Assembly: GCA_029706075.1 (NCBI GenBank)
Contig: JAINUG010000039.1
Coordinates: 4,530,001-4,594,000, forward strand
Length of the DNA stretch: 64,000 nucleotides
Direction of reading: 5' to 3'
From: Aldrovandia affinis
Lineage: Eukaryota > Chordata > Actinopteri > Notacanthiformes > Halosauridae
Positions 1 through 21,560 of this stretch are shown piece by piece. Under the pieces are notes generated by a model that made no database searches, was not told where the DNA came from, and was given only the letters and a program-made list of their open reading frames with translations. The translations under genes were made by a program, and so were the position numbers. Each line of letters begins with the position of its first letter. Position 1 is the stretch's first letter.

Positions 1-1063
1 GTCAGCACTCACTTATAATAATATAATTTCAGTGTTTCAATTTAAATGTTTGTCGACACACGTTTAGATTAAAATAAAAAACGATTTATTTTTTATATTG
101 TGTTTCTTTTTTGGTCTGCTCACCACCTGTTATTCAATAGCAACACTGTGGTGTGTACAGGGTTAAACCCTTTCTTTCTTTTTTTTTAATGAAAATATAT
201 TCAATTTATTTTAATGGCTTTTTTCAAATTAGTTGTGAGGGGGGAAAGAAAATGAAGCTTCATATTATATCAGCTCCCACTGGGATTTAAAAAGTAAACC
301 ACTGCAGAGAGTCCTTTTCAACGTACAGGGAAGGTTTCACGGCTATTCCAAGTCATCTGTAATTGAACATTTATCGTATACGTTTCATTTGGCTTTAATG
401 GTTTATGTTAAATGTTTAGTTTACGCCGAGGGGAAATTGAACATGGTTTGGTATGCCTCCCCTCTTTAAAGATAAGGTTAATTAGTTCACCTGTTTCTAG
501 GGGAAGGCCTATGCACCATAGTTGGCACATGTAGAGTACAGCACAAGAGAACGTTTATAGTTTCCTTTCAGTTTCCTCTTTACATAATTCAAAGAATAAG
601 CATCTGTCAAGTTGTAAGTAAGCATCTTATATTGCATTTATTTGTGATCTTGGACCTAGCACTCATTTTATTTAATTAATTCTAATAATTTATCTGGTTG
701 TATGGTTTTCATATCCCATTTTAACAAAGAGGAATATCCTATATTTCTATATGTATTTGAGCATATATTTAGCTTTTCAGTGAGTCTGCCTATGATTGAA
801 TACGGAAGTTGTCCAGGAGAGATCTGTCAGTTTTTGTCGTTTAAAACTTAAGTGCTCGTAACATCTGTCTCATTGTGGCGTGGTTTCCAATAGTGACAAT
901 TTGACCGATGTGCCTAAGTAATAAGGGTTGGACTCCACATTCAACTTTACTGAGGAACTCTCAGTCTACACTGATTGTACTATATAGTCAGAGCAATCCA
1001 GTCATTCAGTGATGGTGACGTTGCTATGAATTTGCACCAGGTGTCTTACAAATAGCAATACTA
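1..1063. other. AT-rich non-coding DNA, no gene seen
   Basis: No frame resembles a known protein and no repeat family is recognisable. If the lone exon at 5627 belongs to a working chmp2b, this could be upstream intron or flank, but nothing in the sequence shows it. Confidence 0.5.
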
Positions 1064-1280
1064 GCAATATAGTATAATGGTTAGAAAACTGGGCTTGCGG
1101 GTTCAATTCTCGGAGGTTGTACGTTCGATTCCTAGGTGGAGCATTATCACTGTACCCTTGCGCAAGGTACTTAATCTGAATTGCTTTTGTAAATATCCAG
1201 CTGTATGGATGGATTGTATGGAAACGCATGTAAACTGTAAGTTGCTCTGGATAAGAGCGTCTGCTAAATGCCTAAAATGG
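1064..1280 (+). mobile_element. tRNA-derived SINE with L2-type 3' tail
   Basis: The 5' part looks like a tRNA gene: an A-box-like TAGTATAATGGTTA near 1070 and a B-box-like GTTCGATTCCT near 1133. A middle segment (about 1155-1225, including CCCTTGCGCAAGGTACTTAA) is shared with the SINE at 1348. The 3' end carries the hairpin GCTCTGGATAAGAGC followed by GTCTGCTAAATG. This tail also closes the L2-type LINE at 36135-37173. The head is tRNA-like but is not a functional tRNA gene. Confidence 0.8.
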
Positions 1281-1347
1281 ATTTCTCTGACATTGAAGTG
1301 CGATATTTTCATGGGACCTTTTCAGAAACCGATAAAGAAAATGTTTT

Positions 1348-1575
1348 TGGTGGCTGGCAGTGCAGTGTAATGGTTAAGGAGCTGGGCTTGTAACTCAGAG
1401 GTTGCAGGTTCAATTCCCAGGTGGGGCACTGCTGTTGTACCCTTGAGCAAGGTACTTAACCTGAATTGCTTCAGTAAAAAAAAAATCCAGCTGTATAAAT
1501 GGATTGTATATAAAGAAATGTAAACTGTGTAAGTCGCTCTGGATAAGAGCGTCTGCAAAATGCCTAAAAATGTAC
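1348..1575 (+). mobile_element. tRNA-derived SINE, same family, with target-site duplication
   Basis: Head with GTGTAATGGTTA (A box) and GGTTCAATTCC (B box, about 1407), the shared CCCTTGAGCAAGGTACTTAA middle, and a 3' tail with GCTCTGGATAAGAGC. A 9-bp direct repeat AAATGTTTT flanks it (1339-1347 and 1576-1584), as expected for LINE-driven insertion. It lies in the same orientation as the SINE just upstream but has its own target site, so the pair is two separate insertions. Confidence 0.85.
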
Positions 1576-1584
1576 AAATGTTTT

Positions 1585-2496
1585 ACACCTGCTTCATGAG
1601 GGCACAGGCTACCTACAGCATTCCAATCAAACTGCCATAAATGAACTTGAGCCCCTCAGTGCTCTAACTGCATCCAATCAGGGTTAGCATTTTACAGCTG
1701 TGTGACAGGAGAGGAGGGCTTCAGTTCAGTTTAGTTTGAGTTTGTATTAAGTTCGGTTCGAGTTGGGAGAAGAGTTTTCTTATTTTGATCTGTGGTGGTT
1801 CTTTGGTTGTGCGTGTTCAATCTTGGATTTTTCCTTCCTTTCTTTTGTTCCTTTGTGCTGAAGCTAGAATTATTGGTTGTTCTTTGGCATGGTATGGTTT
1901 TATCTGGTCTCTCTCTGCTAGTAATCTCATCATTAAAATTTCATGTTTAATGCGTTCTTTTTAGTTCATTATAAGCAGTGAGCCTACACTCGCAAGTGAG
2001 TGTATGATTTATGTTTTCATTCTTCGTTGAATGTTTTGCATGTAACCTATTTAATAAGCATATTTAATCTATAAACCGTTTTGGATTTAGTTTTGACTTG
2101 CGGGTTGATTGCACCATTTTAACCTACCAACGAATTTAGAGGTTTAAATTTGCATTATTATCTTTAATAATAATTAATCATTTACATTTACCACATAATA
2201 TTACACATGCACAACATTTAGGAGTCTTCTGTTCCTTGTTCCCTTGGGTTATCTTTCAGAGGGGTAACCTGTTATAAAGGCTATTGGCTGGATTCAGGGC
2301 TGCCACACCCTACATTTGAGAAAGTCTTACTTGTCTGACAGGTCTCTCTAGTCTTTTTAAAGCCGTGAGGTTTTCACCTTTTCCGCTCACCTGCCATAGC
2401 CGTTGGCCAACTGTATCTAAGGATCAGTAGCAATCAGACGGCACTCGCCCAAGCATCAACCGTAACCTGTTATACTACAGGGCCACTCTTATGCGC
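1585..2496. other. Non-coding stretch, no gene seen
   Basis: No coding frame or known repeat recognised. It is AT-rich with T-rich runs around 1725-1860. Confidence 0.45.
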
Positions 2497-2662
2497 AGCG
2501 AATCTCATGTCGGCTTCCCTCCCCCCTCCCTGGGGCGGACAGCCAATCGCCGCCCCCGGTGGTGCTCCCGGCCAGAGCTGACTCTGGCGAGACGGGGAAT
2601 TGAACCCCGGTCTCCGTGGCCAGCGTCGGACGTTGTAACCACTGGGCCACGCGGGAGGCCCA
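2497..2662 (-). mobile_element. GC-rich tRNA-derived SINE (second family), 3' truncated
   Basis: Read on the minus strand the element starts near 2662 with GGCCTCCCGCGTGGCCCAG, then GTGGTTACAACG (A-box-like) and GGGGTTCAATTCCCC (B-box-like, about 2595-2610). It continues into CGGCGATTGGCTGTCCGCCC. That last block is also in the SINE at 6521-6888, so the two belong to related families. The GGATA hairpin tail is absent. Confidence 0.7.
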
Positions 2663-3340
2663 CCTTATAACTTTTTAATATATGATCGATAATCAAGAAA
2701 TGTAAACAGAAGCTGGTTGAGAGTAATCGATGGTTTAAAGGCATGTCTCTTTTAGTTGACGAGAGCTAGAAGTCTTTGTACAGCAAGTTGACCAGGGCCA
2801 GCCAGTGTTTTGGCCAACCTAAGGTACAAGAGTGAGTGAGTGTGCCTGGGATCCTGGCGGGTCAAGCACAAGGAGGTGTGTTTATCCTGTGTAAAACACC
2901 GAAGCCAGAAGGTCTTGCCTCCAGCTAGGTTGGGGTGATTTTGTATGTTATTTGGACTGGAGAGGGTGTTACAAATTGAATACAGTGCAGTGTAGAATCT
3001 TGCATCGGGTCGGATACCCTATTTGCTATTCACAGATTTGATTGGAGATGGTGCAAAGTGCTTTGTGCGACTAGATGAGAATAGAGTGGAGAAGAGTATA
3101 CTTCACTCTTTAAACAGGAAAATCAAGTAGATAAACTGTCTTTAAACAGGCACTTTACTTAAGTGCTTTTGAGTTGAGCATGTTTCTCTTCGTTTTTGCA
3201 TATAGGCTATACTTTATTAAAATCCCTGGAGGAAACTGATTTGTCAAAACAACAACAAACAGGAGGACACGATACAAATTACAGATGCATCTGCTCGGCG
3301 CTCAGTGTTAAAGAGGAAACGAGAGTGGAGGTGGCATTTC
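2663..3340. other. Non-coding stretch, no gene seen
   Basis: Short open frames here have no recognisable domain. No repeat identified. Confidence 0.45.
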
Positions 3341-3348
3341 CCATAAGG

Positions 3349-3528
3349 CACTGGTTCTCACACCCCCAGTCGGTCCATGCATTCGTTAAATTCCACCACC
3401 AGCACACCTGATTCAACTAGTCAGTGCTTGTTGAGTAGTTAACTAGTTGAGTCATGAGTGCTGGTGGTGGCATTTAACAAATACATGGACCCTCTGCAGG
3501 TTCCCGAGGAGAGGTTTAGGAACCACTG
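3349..3528. mobile_element. hAT-type MITE, 180 bp, nearly palindromic
   Basis: The ends CACTGGTTCTCA and (inverted) CAGTGGTTCCTA are hAT-like terminal inverted repeats. Most of the element is a long imperfect palindrome with arms built around CCACCACCAGCAC. It is bracketed by a perfect 8-bp duplication CCATAAGG (3341-3348 and 3529-3536), the target-site length made by hAT transposases. No coding capacity, so it was mobilised in trans. Confidence 0.85.
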
Positions 3529-3536
3529 CCATAAGG

Positions 3537-4029
3537 TACATGGGTTTGAGTTTGGTTCTCTCATCCAAATCAAAATGATGTCTTCTATTTTTTATTTTTT
3601 TATAAATCTACGACAATTTTAAGAGCATGCTGAATCCTTTCTTGGTTACAAAAATAATTCCAGCCTTGTCCTTTACTTATGTAACAAGTCTGCTCTCTGC
3701 CCCCATTTTTGACCTCATTAGCTGATGTTGAATGTATAATAGCCCACGAGTGTAGGTAGCACTGCAAACAACGTGCCGCATGAGAATGTGCAATGTACTT
3801 TTCACTACAGAGAACATTCTATCACCACTCTAGACAGCCTATCTGTCCAGTGTCAAGTGTATACAGTTGTGTCGTTCGCAATAGATCTGCTGCTGTTGAA
3901 TATAATTGCAGTGCATTCATAATGCTTTACATAATACCATTTACTGAGTTATTATGTGGAGAAATAAACCTTTACCGGAGGTAAAAAAACCATTTATCTG
4001 ATATCTACTGGTGTTGGCCTTCTCAGTAT
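3537..4029. other. Non-coding stretch, no gene seen
   Basis: No coding or repeat signal recognised. Confidence 0.4.
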
Positions 4030-4870
4030 TATCTCTACAGGTTTTAAATGAAAGCACTGTCTACCTATGATGTCTACATGTTTTAAGTGAGTTTGCTAAG
4101 TTACCTGTATGTAAGACTTCATCTCTCACTACCAGACTAATGTTAAACAGACAGTGCTGTATGTACAGGAAGAGACCACTCCCATCAGTGTAGGAATGCT
4201 TCACCATAGGATGAGGGTGATCACTCAGAATGGCTGTGTCTATCTTGCCCTCTAAGGGGTTGAGTGGACCTAAACCACACCAGGTAAATGCACCCCACAC
4301 CATGACTGAGCCACTAGAACCCTCAACCCAGGGTGAAGGAAGACTCGTCTGACCATATCACTTCACTTTACTCGGAAAAGTGCATTTTTTGTTGTAATAA
4401 GGGGTTTATGCACTGCAACCAGACCATAGTATCCCTGTCTGTGAAGTTTTCAAGGGACTGCTCTGCCTGGGCTGCCTGTTCATCTGTTCTGTCTTGCACC
4501 TCGAACCAATGCACGGACATCCCCAGTCAAGGAGTATGCACTGTCGACCACAGTTGCTCTAGTTGATGATGTCTTTCCCTCAGACTTCCATGCCTACATC
4601 ACCTTCGCCACCATTCCTCGTAAAACATCAGCATGCTGAGCAGTGTTTGTCACTGAAGCTCCTGCCAAATGTGCCCCATTCAAAGTCACTGAGATCTCTT
4701 CTTCTAGCCATGGAGGCCAAAAGAACGGGCAACTTGGCCTGCACAGAATTTTAATACATGCGACTAAGCATGATGGGATGTTAATTGCTTAAGTACCACC
4801 TGCTTTCAATATATTTTGTATCCATCATTTACTCAAGTGTTTCCTTGATTTTGGCAGTTACCCGCATGTA
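4030..4870 (-). mobile_element. Decayed Tc1-type DNA transposon
   Basis: On the minus strand, 4770-4560 decodes in broken frames to the N-terminal DNA-binding part of a Tc1-like transposase (a DLSDFERG-like motif, then a W-x-SEGKTSS-like segment). About 4303-4150 decodes to the catalytic-domain stretch beginning VWGAFTWCGLGPL. The outer end near 4850 reads AACTGCCAAAATCAAGGAAA, a terminal repeat recurring near 11465 and 47980. Several stops and frame breaks make it a dead copy. Confidence 0.7.
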
Positions 4871-5626
4871 GACATGGTATGGTGCAGTAAAATGGCTTTA
4901 CTCCTCATCCATGTGTTAAAAGTATCAGTAACCCTGTCACTGTGATAATTAGTGTTGTCTTGTTTTGTTTCCGTTGTATGCAGTTCAGCAAAAATGTGTA
5001 CATTTTTCTTGACATGATATTTAAGTGAGGCTGTAAGGGGAAAAGGCTGGTTCAGTTTTAGGCTTTGTTTAAGAAGCTTTGGTTCATCTGCCCCACAGTT
5101 TTCACAGCGTTTATGGGGTGGGCGGCAGTACTGAGGGTGTGCGGTATGGATTTGGGTAACAGAAGTCCAGCCCACAAAGTCTGATTCTGTTTCACTGGTC
5201 CAGTGGTCTAAACTAAAGTTTTAAGCTGTCACTAAGGAATGTATAGTTGCAAAACTGCCTTCACAAACTGAATCTTGCTGTTTGTATTTTCTTCACTCTT
5301 TTACCTCTGCGCGCAAAGGCAGACCTTAGGCATAAATGTAGTCTCTGAGGATACATTTTCTTACCGCCGTTTCCTAGGACATGTCAAGGACACAGATTTA
5401 TTGTGAGTGATCGGAGTTGGGTTTTATTAAGTTGGCAGTTCCCACTGATCTAGAAGCGAAGGCACTACAGATGGCATTAAGGGCTTACGTGGATGGGAAC
5501 TCCGAAGATTTATGTCACAAAGGCCCCTGGCCAGCGCACAGCTGCAGGCACAGTATATACAGGCCCTGGTGAGTTTTAGTGAAGAGCTGCCATCTGTCAC
5601 CTATCACTTTCCCCTTTCTCTCAAAG
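4871..5626. other. Non-coding DNA upstream of the chmp2b exon
   Basis: Presumed chmp2b intron. I looked for the preceding chmp2b exon (the N-terminal basic helix region) and did not find it. Confidence 0.4.
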
Positions 5627-5821
5627 GAGCTGGAAATCAAGAAGATGGCCAAGTCAGGGAACAAGGACGCCTGCAAGATCCTGGCCAAGCAGCTGGTCCA
5701 GCTGAGGAAACAGAAGAACCGCACGTACGCCGTGAGCTCAAAGGTCACCTCCATGTCCACGCAGACCAAGGTCATGAACTCCCAGATGAAGATGGCGGGA
5801 GCCATGGCAACCACGACCAAA
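5627..5821 (+). CDS. chmp2b: chmp2b internal exon (charged multivesicular body protein 2B), only exon found
   Basis: This 195-nt, phase-0 exon encodes 65 residues beginning ELEIKKMAKSGNKDACK and ending GAMATTTK. It differs at about eight positions from the mammalian CHMP2B segment (near residues 43-107) as I recall it. It is bounded by AG at 5625-5626 and a strong GTAAGA donor at 5822. CHMP2B is an ESCRT-III subunit that polymerises on endosomal membranes in multivesicular body formation and membrane scission, and this part belongs to the helical core. In mammals CHMP2B and POU1F1 are convergent neighbours, and the same arrangement holds here. I found no other chmp2b exon: earlier ones may lie left of the window, but the later ones should fall between here and pou1f1, and that interval is mostly transposon. 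Either those exons have diverged or moved, or this is a relict of a degraded copy. The exon identity is secure; whether the gene is intact is not. Confidence 0.9.
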
Positions 5822-5944
5822 GTAAGATGTAGCTCGCTGCTTTCCCTTCCTCGGTGTCCTCCTTGTGGCCTGCCCGGCGTCTCTTAGCCCTGTACTCAAG
5901 TCGTGGCGATTACCTTTACAGTTACTGTGCTTAACTGGTTAATA

Positions 5945-7200
5945 AGAATGATAATAATAACTTTATTTATACAGCACCTTTCAAACAGAATGCAGCTCAA
6001 AGTGCTTAGCAAGCATAAAATAAATTAACAAGCATACAATGGATAATAAAATAAAGGTCATGAAATATGAAATAAAATTAGACATGCTTGTACTATGTAA
6101 TAAAGCCACATAGAAAGGCTAAAGGCAACGACGCAGAAAAGTTAAAATTAAAAATGAAAAGCAAATTTAAAAAGGTAAGCTTTTAGCTGCTTTTTAAAAA
6201 GGCCAACTGCTGTTCTAATGCTCTGTCGGAGAGTGTTCCACAGTTTTGGTGTGTGGTAATAGAAAGCACTCCACTCTTTTTGTACTTGACCTAATGTACA
6301 TTAAGCAGGCCTGCTGCGGAGGATGTGGGTGCTCGAGTTGGCGCATAAAATCAGAGGCAGTCTTGAATGTAAAAAGGTGCTGAACCATTAAGAGATTTAT
6401 AGACATTTATAGACGAGTAACAAGAGTTTAAAATCAATCCTAAGATAAGCAGGGAGGCAATGCACAGTCGCGAGGACAGGAGTAATGTATTCTCTCTTTT
6501 TTGTTTTTGTTCAAATTCTAGCCGAGGGGCCTCGGGTGCTCTAACGGTAAAAGCATTCGCCCGGAATGCAGATTGCCCACTGCGGGCCTCGGTTCGATCC
6601 AGCCCGCTGGCCGAGAGCACCACTAGGGCGGCGGCAATTGGCTGTCCGCCCCAGGGAGGGGGGAGAGAAGCCAGCATGAGCTCGCTGCAGAGGGCTTCTC
6701 TCCGGCTGTATCGGAAGCACGGTGGGCAATTAGCGAGTTACGTCTCGGAGGAGGCGGTTCGTCGGTCCTGCCACTACCGGTGTCAGAATAGGCCAACTGC
6801 GGGCCTGGGGGTAGTTGGAATAATAAAGAGTACAATTGGCCACCAAATTGGGGGAAAAACAGGGGGGGGAAATCCGTCATTATAAAAAAATACATTACAA
6901 TAGTCCAATCGACATGAAATAAAAGCGTGTATCAGTTTTTAAGCTTCTTGTTGAGTTAAAAATGGTCTGACTTTGGATATGTTTCTTAGATGACTATGTC
7001 TCTTGGTCACCTTGTCCACATGTGATTCAAAATGAAGGTCTGCATCCAGTATAAATAACCAGGTTTCTGACTTTGTCAGATTTTCTCTGTTTAGCCAGAC
7101 CGCCCAGCCGAGAGCGTAGTTTGTCTCTTTTTGATTTGGGACCAATTAAAGGAACCTCTGTCTTATCCTTGTCGAAAAAGTTTTTTCATTCAACCATTAA
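5945..7200 (-). mobile_element. L2-type LINE remnant (minus strand), split by a SINE
   Basis: Minus-strand frames give typical ORF2 C-terminal pieces in order: a DKTEVPLIGPK-like segment near 7180, a FESHVDKVTKRHSHLRNI-like segment around 7050-6960, and beyond the inserted SINE a YKSLNGSAPFYIQDCL-like segment near 6400-6350. The 3' end at about 5945-6010 (minus-strand AAAGGTGCTGTATAAATAAA) resembles the 3'UTR of fish L2/Maui-like LINEs as I recall them. Frames are broken and the element is 5' truncated. Confidence 0.65.
6521..6888 (+). mobile_element. Long GC-rich tRNA-derived SINE nested in the LINE
   Basis: It starts with GGCCTCGGGTGCTCTAACGG (tRNA-like A-box region) and GGTTCGATCC (B box, about 6590). 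It shares CGGCAATTGGCTGTCCGCCC with the minus-strand SINE at 2497 and its general plan with 60288-60520. It ends in GGGGGAAAAACAGGGGG followed by an A-rich tail. It interrupts the LINE coding remnant, so it is the younger insertion. Confidence 0.75.
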
Positions 7201-7479
7201 TTTGGGGTAAAAGCCGTCAGGACACGAAGGGCATTTGGGTCGTCTGGCTCAGCGGCGACGTGCAATTGTGTGTCATTAGCGTAACAGTGGAAGTTTACGT
7301 TGTGAAGATAGATGATGTTACCAAAGGGAAGCATATAGCAATAAAATAAGATAAGTCCAAAAATGCTATGATTAGCATGGAAGCCTGATTGGAATTGTTA
7401 AAGAATATTGTTTTTGCTAAGATGAGAGTTTTTGTTTTAAAATATCTATGATTTTGTTTAAGGAAGGGTGTACATCTCA

Positions 7480-7820
7480 AACCAATGCGCTTTCCACCAT
7501 AGTTGATGTCTTACCCTCAGATTTCCATGACAACATCACCTTAGCCACTGTTCTTGGTGAAACATCAGCAAGTTGAGCAGTCTTTGTCACCGAACCTGCC
7601 AAACCTGCCCCAACAATCACCCCTCTTTCAAAATCACTTTGATCTCTTCTTCTAGCTGTGGTAGCCAAAATAATGGCCAACTGGGCCTGCCTATCCTTTT
7701 TATGCATGACCCTAAGATGGGATAATAATTGCTTAATTAACTCAGGAACCACATGGAAGCACCTGCTTTCAGTATATTTTGCATCCCTCATTTACTCAAG
7801 TGCTTTCCTTTATTTATCCT
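7480..7820 (-). mobile_element. Tc1-type transposase N-terminal fragment
   Basis: The minus strand from about 7660 encodes RRRDQSDFERGVIVGAG, then a helix-turn-helix-like KTAQLADVSPRTVAKVM and a W-K-SEGKTST segment. This is the paired-type DNA-binding region of a Tc1-like transposase. It is truncated before the catalytic domain. It belongs to the same family as the element at 4030-4870, with shared flanking sequence ending CTCAAGTG(T/C)TTTCC. Confidence 0.75.
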
Positions 7821-8466
7821 CAGTGAAAAAGCCTTCTGGGAAACAGCCATTGAGATCCAAAACTATTTATTGGGTTAGTTATTGACGTCCAGCTCACTGA
7901 GCGATATCATATTTCTGCTCGCTGATATATTACCCAAGTGTGTTGCCATTCTGAGGCCCCATATGATGCATCTGCTTTGGGTGACCCTTGACACAAAAGA
8001 TCTACTTAATTATACACATTTGCCACTTTCACTACTGGAACCATTTTCAGATAGGATGTGGGCTTGGTTTGTTGGGCACCTAGAGGTACCAGTTTACCTG
8101 GGTGGGGTGCTGTCTGCATTTAAAGGCTGTATGGACACAGCCACTTGACTTTATTTGTTGCAGGCTAGAGGTCCATGTAGACACTTACATACAGTGCACA
8201 CATGCAATACACACCCACACGGACATACCAGCGGATTCACTACTTTATGCATTTATACACTTACACACTAATATGTATTTAATCTGTGGAAAAGTACAAA
8301 TTTGTCTTTAAACAAAGTGCCTGGGCAATTCATTCTTAGTTACGGTGTATTTGTCCAAAGAAATAATAATACGCTTGATCTTTAGCATTATCTGAAGAAC
8401 ATTTCATGTTTAATTAGTCATTTCTTTGGAAGTCACCCTGAGAAGTGATGCCATCTTTATAAAATG
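7821..8466. other. Intergenic DNA between the chmp2b exon and the pou1f1 3' end
   Basis: No coding similarity recognised. A short CA-rich patch lies near 8190-8225. Confidence 0.4.
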
Positions 8467-8472
8467 TTTATT
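8467..8472 (-). terminator. Candidate pou1f1 polyadenylation signal (AATAAA)
   Basis: Minus-strand AATAAA about 530 bp downstream of the pou1f1 stop codon. It is the first canonical hexamer I found in the 3' direction and would give a 3'UTR of roughly 550 nt. A motif match only. Confidence 0.35.
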
Positions 8473-8998
8473 TGCAATTAATGGTCCTACTTACATCCAA
8501 ATTTCAGTGCACTGGTTTGAACGCTTGAATACAAATGCAGCTAAATGCAAATATGCCTTCATAAAAAGAAAAAAAAAACTTTTCTGCAAGATATATTACT
8601 ATAAGATTGAACACACCCAGAACAAGAATGACTCTCAACAGACGGTGACTGTACAAGGCAGTGCAGAAATACTCGAAAACTGCTGTAAATGGGGCCTCGC
8701 AAAATGAAGATTAGGACACCTGTTACAATCACTTCAATCCTCTTTAGCAGGGATGCATCCTAATTGAATCCCAAAGACCTTGTTCATAAGACAGTCAGAT
8801 CTAAAGAAGGACCACAACAGCCAAATCAGCTGGATTTCCTGCAGTTGACGTTCCCTCCTCATAAGTACAGATGGAATGGATCAGGACCCTGGTGTTGTCC
8901 TGCTATGTGCCTGTCCTGATATGAGAGGGACATCAGGGACATCAGGCAGAGCATGGAGGTCCTCTCGGCCAGTCTCCAGACCATGCAGTTCCGGTGGT

Positions 8999-20938
<11,940 letters not shown>

Positions 20939-20970
20939 TCTCACTGCAGAGGGCCGGCAATGGGGCGAAG

Positions 20971-21217
20971 CTCACTTGGACCGGACTCCACTTCCTGCCT
21001 CTCACCTGGACCAGATTCCACTTCCCGCCTCTTACCTGGGCCGGACTCCACTTCCTGCCTCTCACCTGGACCGGATTCCCCTTCCTGCCTCTTACCTGGG
21101 CCGGATTCCCCTTCCTGCCTCTCACCTGGACCGAACTCTACTTCCTGCCTCTCACCTGGACCGGTCTCAACTTCCTGCCTCTCTATGCTCACCTAGACCG
21201 GTCTCCACTTCCTGCCT
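20971..21217. repeat. 30-bp minisatellite between the pou1f1 TATA box and start codon
   Basis: Eight units start at 20971, 21001, 21031, 21061, 21091, 21121, 21151 and 21181 (the last with a short insertion). Units 2-5 alternate CTCACCTGGA and CTTACCTGGG openings, hinting at a 60-bp higher-order duplication. On the pou1f1 strand nearly every unit contains AG|GTGAG or AG|GTAAG, a consensus 5' splice site, and an ETS-like GGAAG core. It would lie in the 5'UTR if transcription starts about 25-30 bp from the TATA box. Confidence 0.9.
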
Positions 21218-21278
21218 CTCTCCGCCACCCGCGTGGCCTGGTGAGCACAGCCGTGTGGCACACGCAGCCGTGTGCCGG

Positions 21279-21286
21279 TATTTATA
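21279..21286 (-). promoter_or_regulatory. pou1f1: pou1f1 TATA box (TATAAATA)
   Basis: Minus-strand GGCGGTATAAATACCGG, a strong TATA element about 340 bp upstream of the start codon, in a GC-rich context. The start site would be near 21250, giving a 5'UTR of roughly 310 nt dominated by the minisatellite. Just upstream (about 21300-21330), GATGAATGA and TTAAGATG may be weak POU sites. Confidence 0.65.
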
Positions 21287-21428
21287 CCGCCCCCTCGGCC
21301 TGTCTCATTCATCTTAATGCTCTCTCCCAGGGCCCACCGCCTGGTCAGAGCTGCTACCTCCACCTGGATACAAAGATAATTAGGGAAAAAGGTGAAACCT
21401 GACACTTTACCCAGGCTTTCCTCCCCGT

Positions 21429-21432
<4 letters not shown>

Positions 21433-21469
<37 letters not shown>

Positions 21470-21560
21470 TGTGTCTGTGGATGTGCATGCATGTGTGCAT
21501 GTATGTTTGTCTGTGTGTCCGCGTGTTTGAGTGTATGTGTGTGTTTGTATATGTATGCAT
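21433..21560. repeat. GT microsatellite and GT-rich flank
   Basis: About 15 GT units at 21433-21462, then irregular GT-rich sequence to 21560, roughly 150-300 bp upstream of the pou1f1 TATA box. Confidence 0.85.

Noticed and set aside
1064..1145. tRNA gene
   Set aside because: A- and B-box-like motifs are present, but the sequence does not fold as a full tRNA and continues into a SINE body and LINE-type tail. The same applies to the other SINE heads.
5515..5570. Possible chmp2b exon ending in CCCTG|GTGAGT upstream of the real one
   Set aside because: It would leave an intron of only about 57 bp, and the peptide does not match the chmp2b segment that precedes this exon.
20941..21192. An 83-codon open frame through the pou1f1 minisatellite, ending 2 nt before the main start codon, with a 10-residue repeat
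   Set aside because: It has no ATG: the first codon is GTG and a stop lies just before it. A 30-bp period automatically keeps one frame open. It would need non-AUG initiation, for which there is no evidence.
20971..21217. Regularly spaced repeats resembling a CRISPR array
   Set aside because: Units are contiguous with no unique spacers, and the host is a vertebrate.
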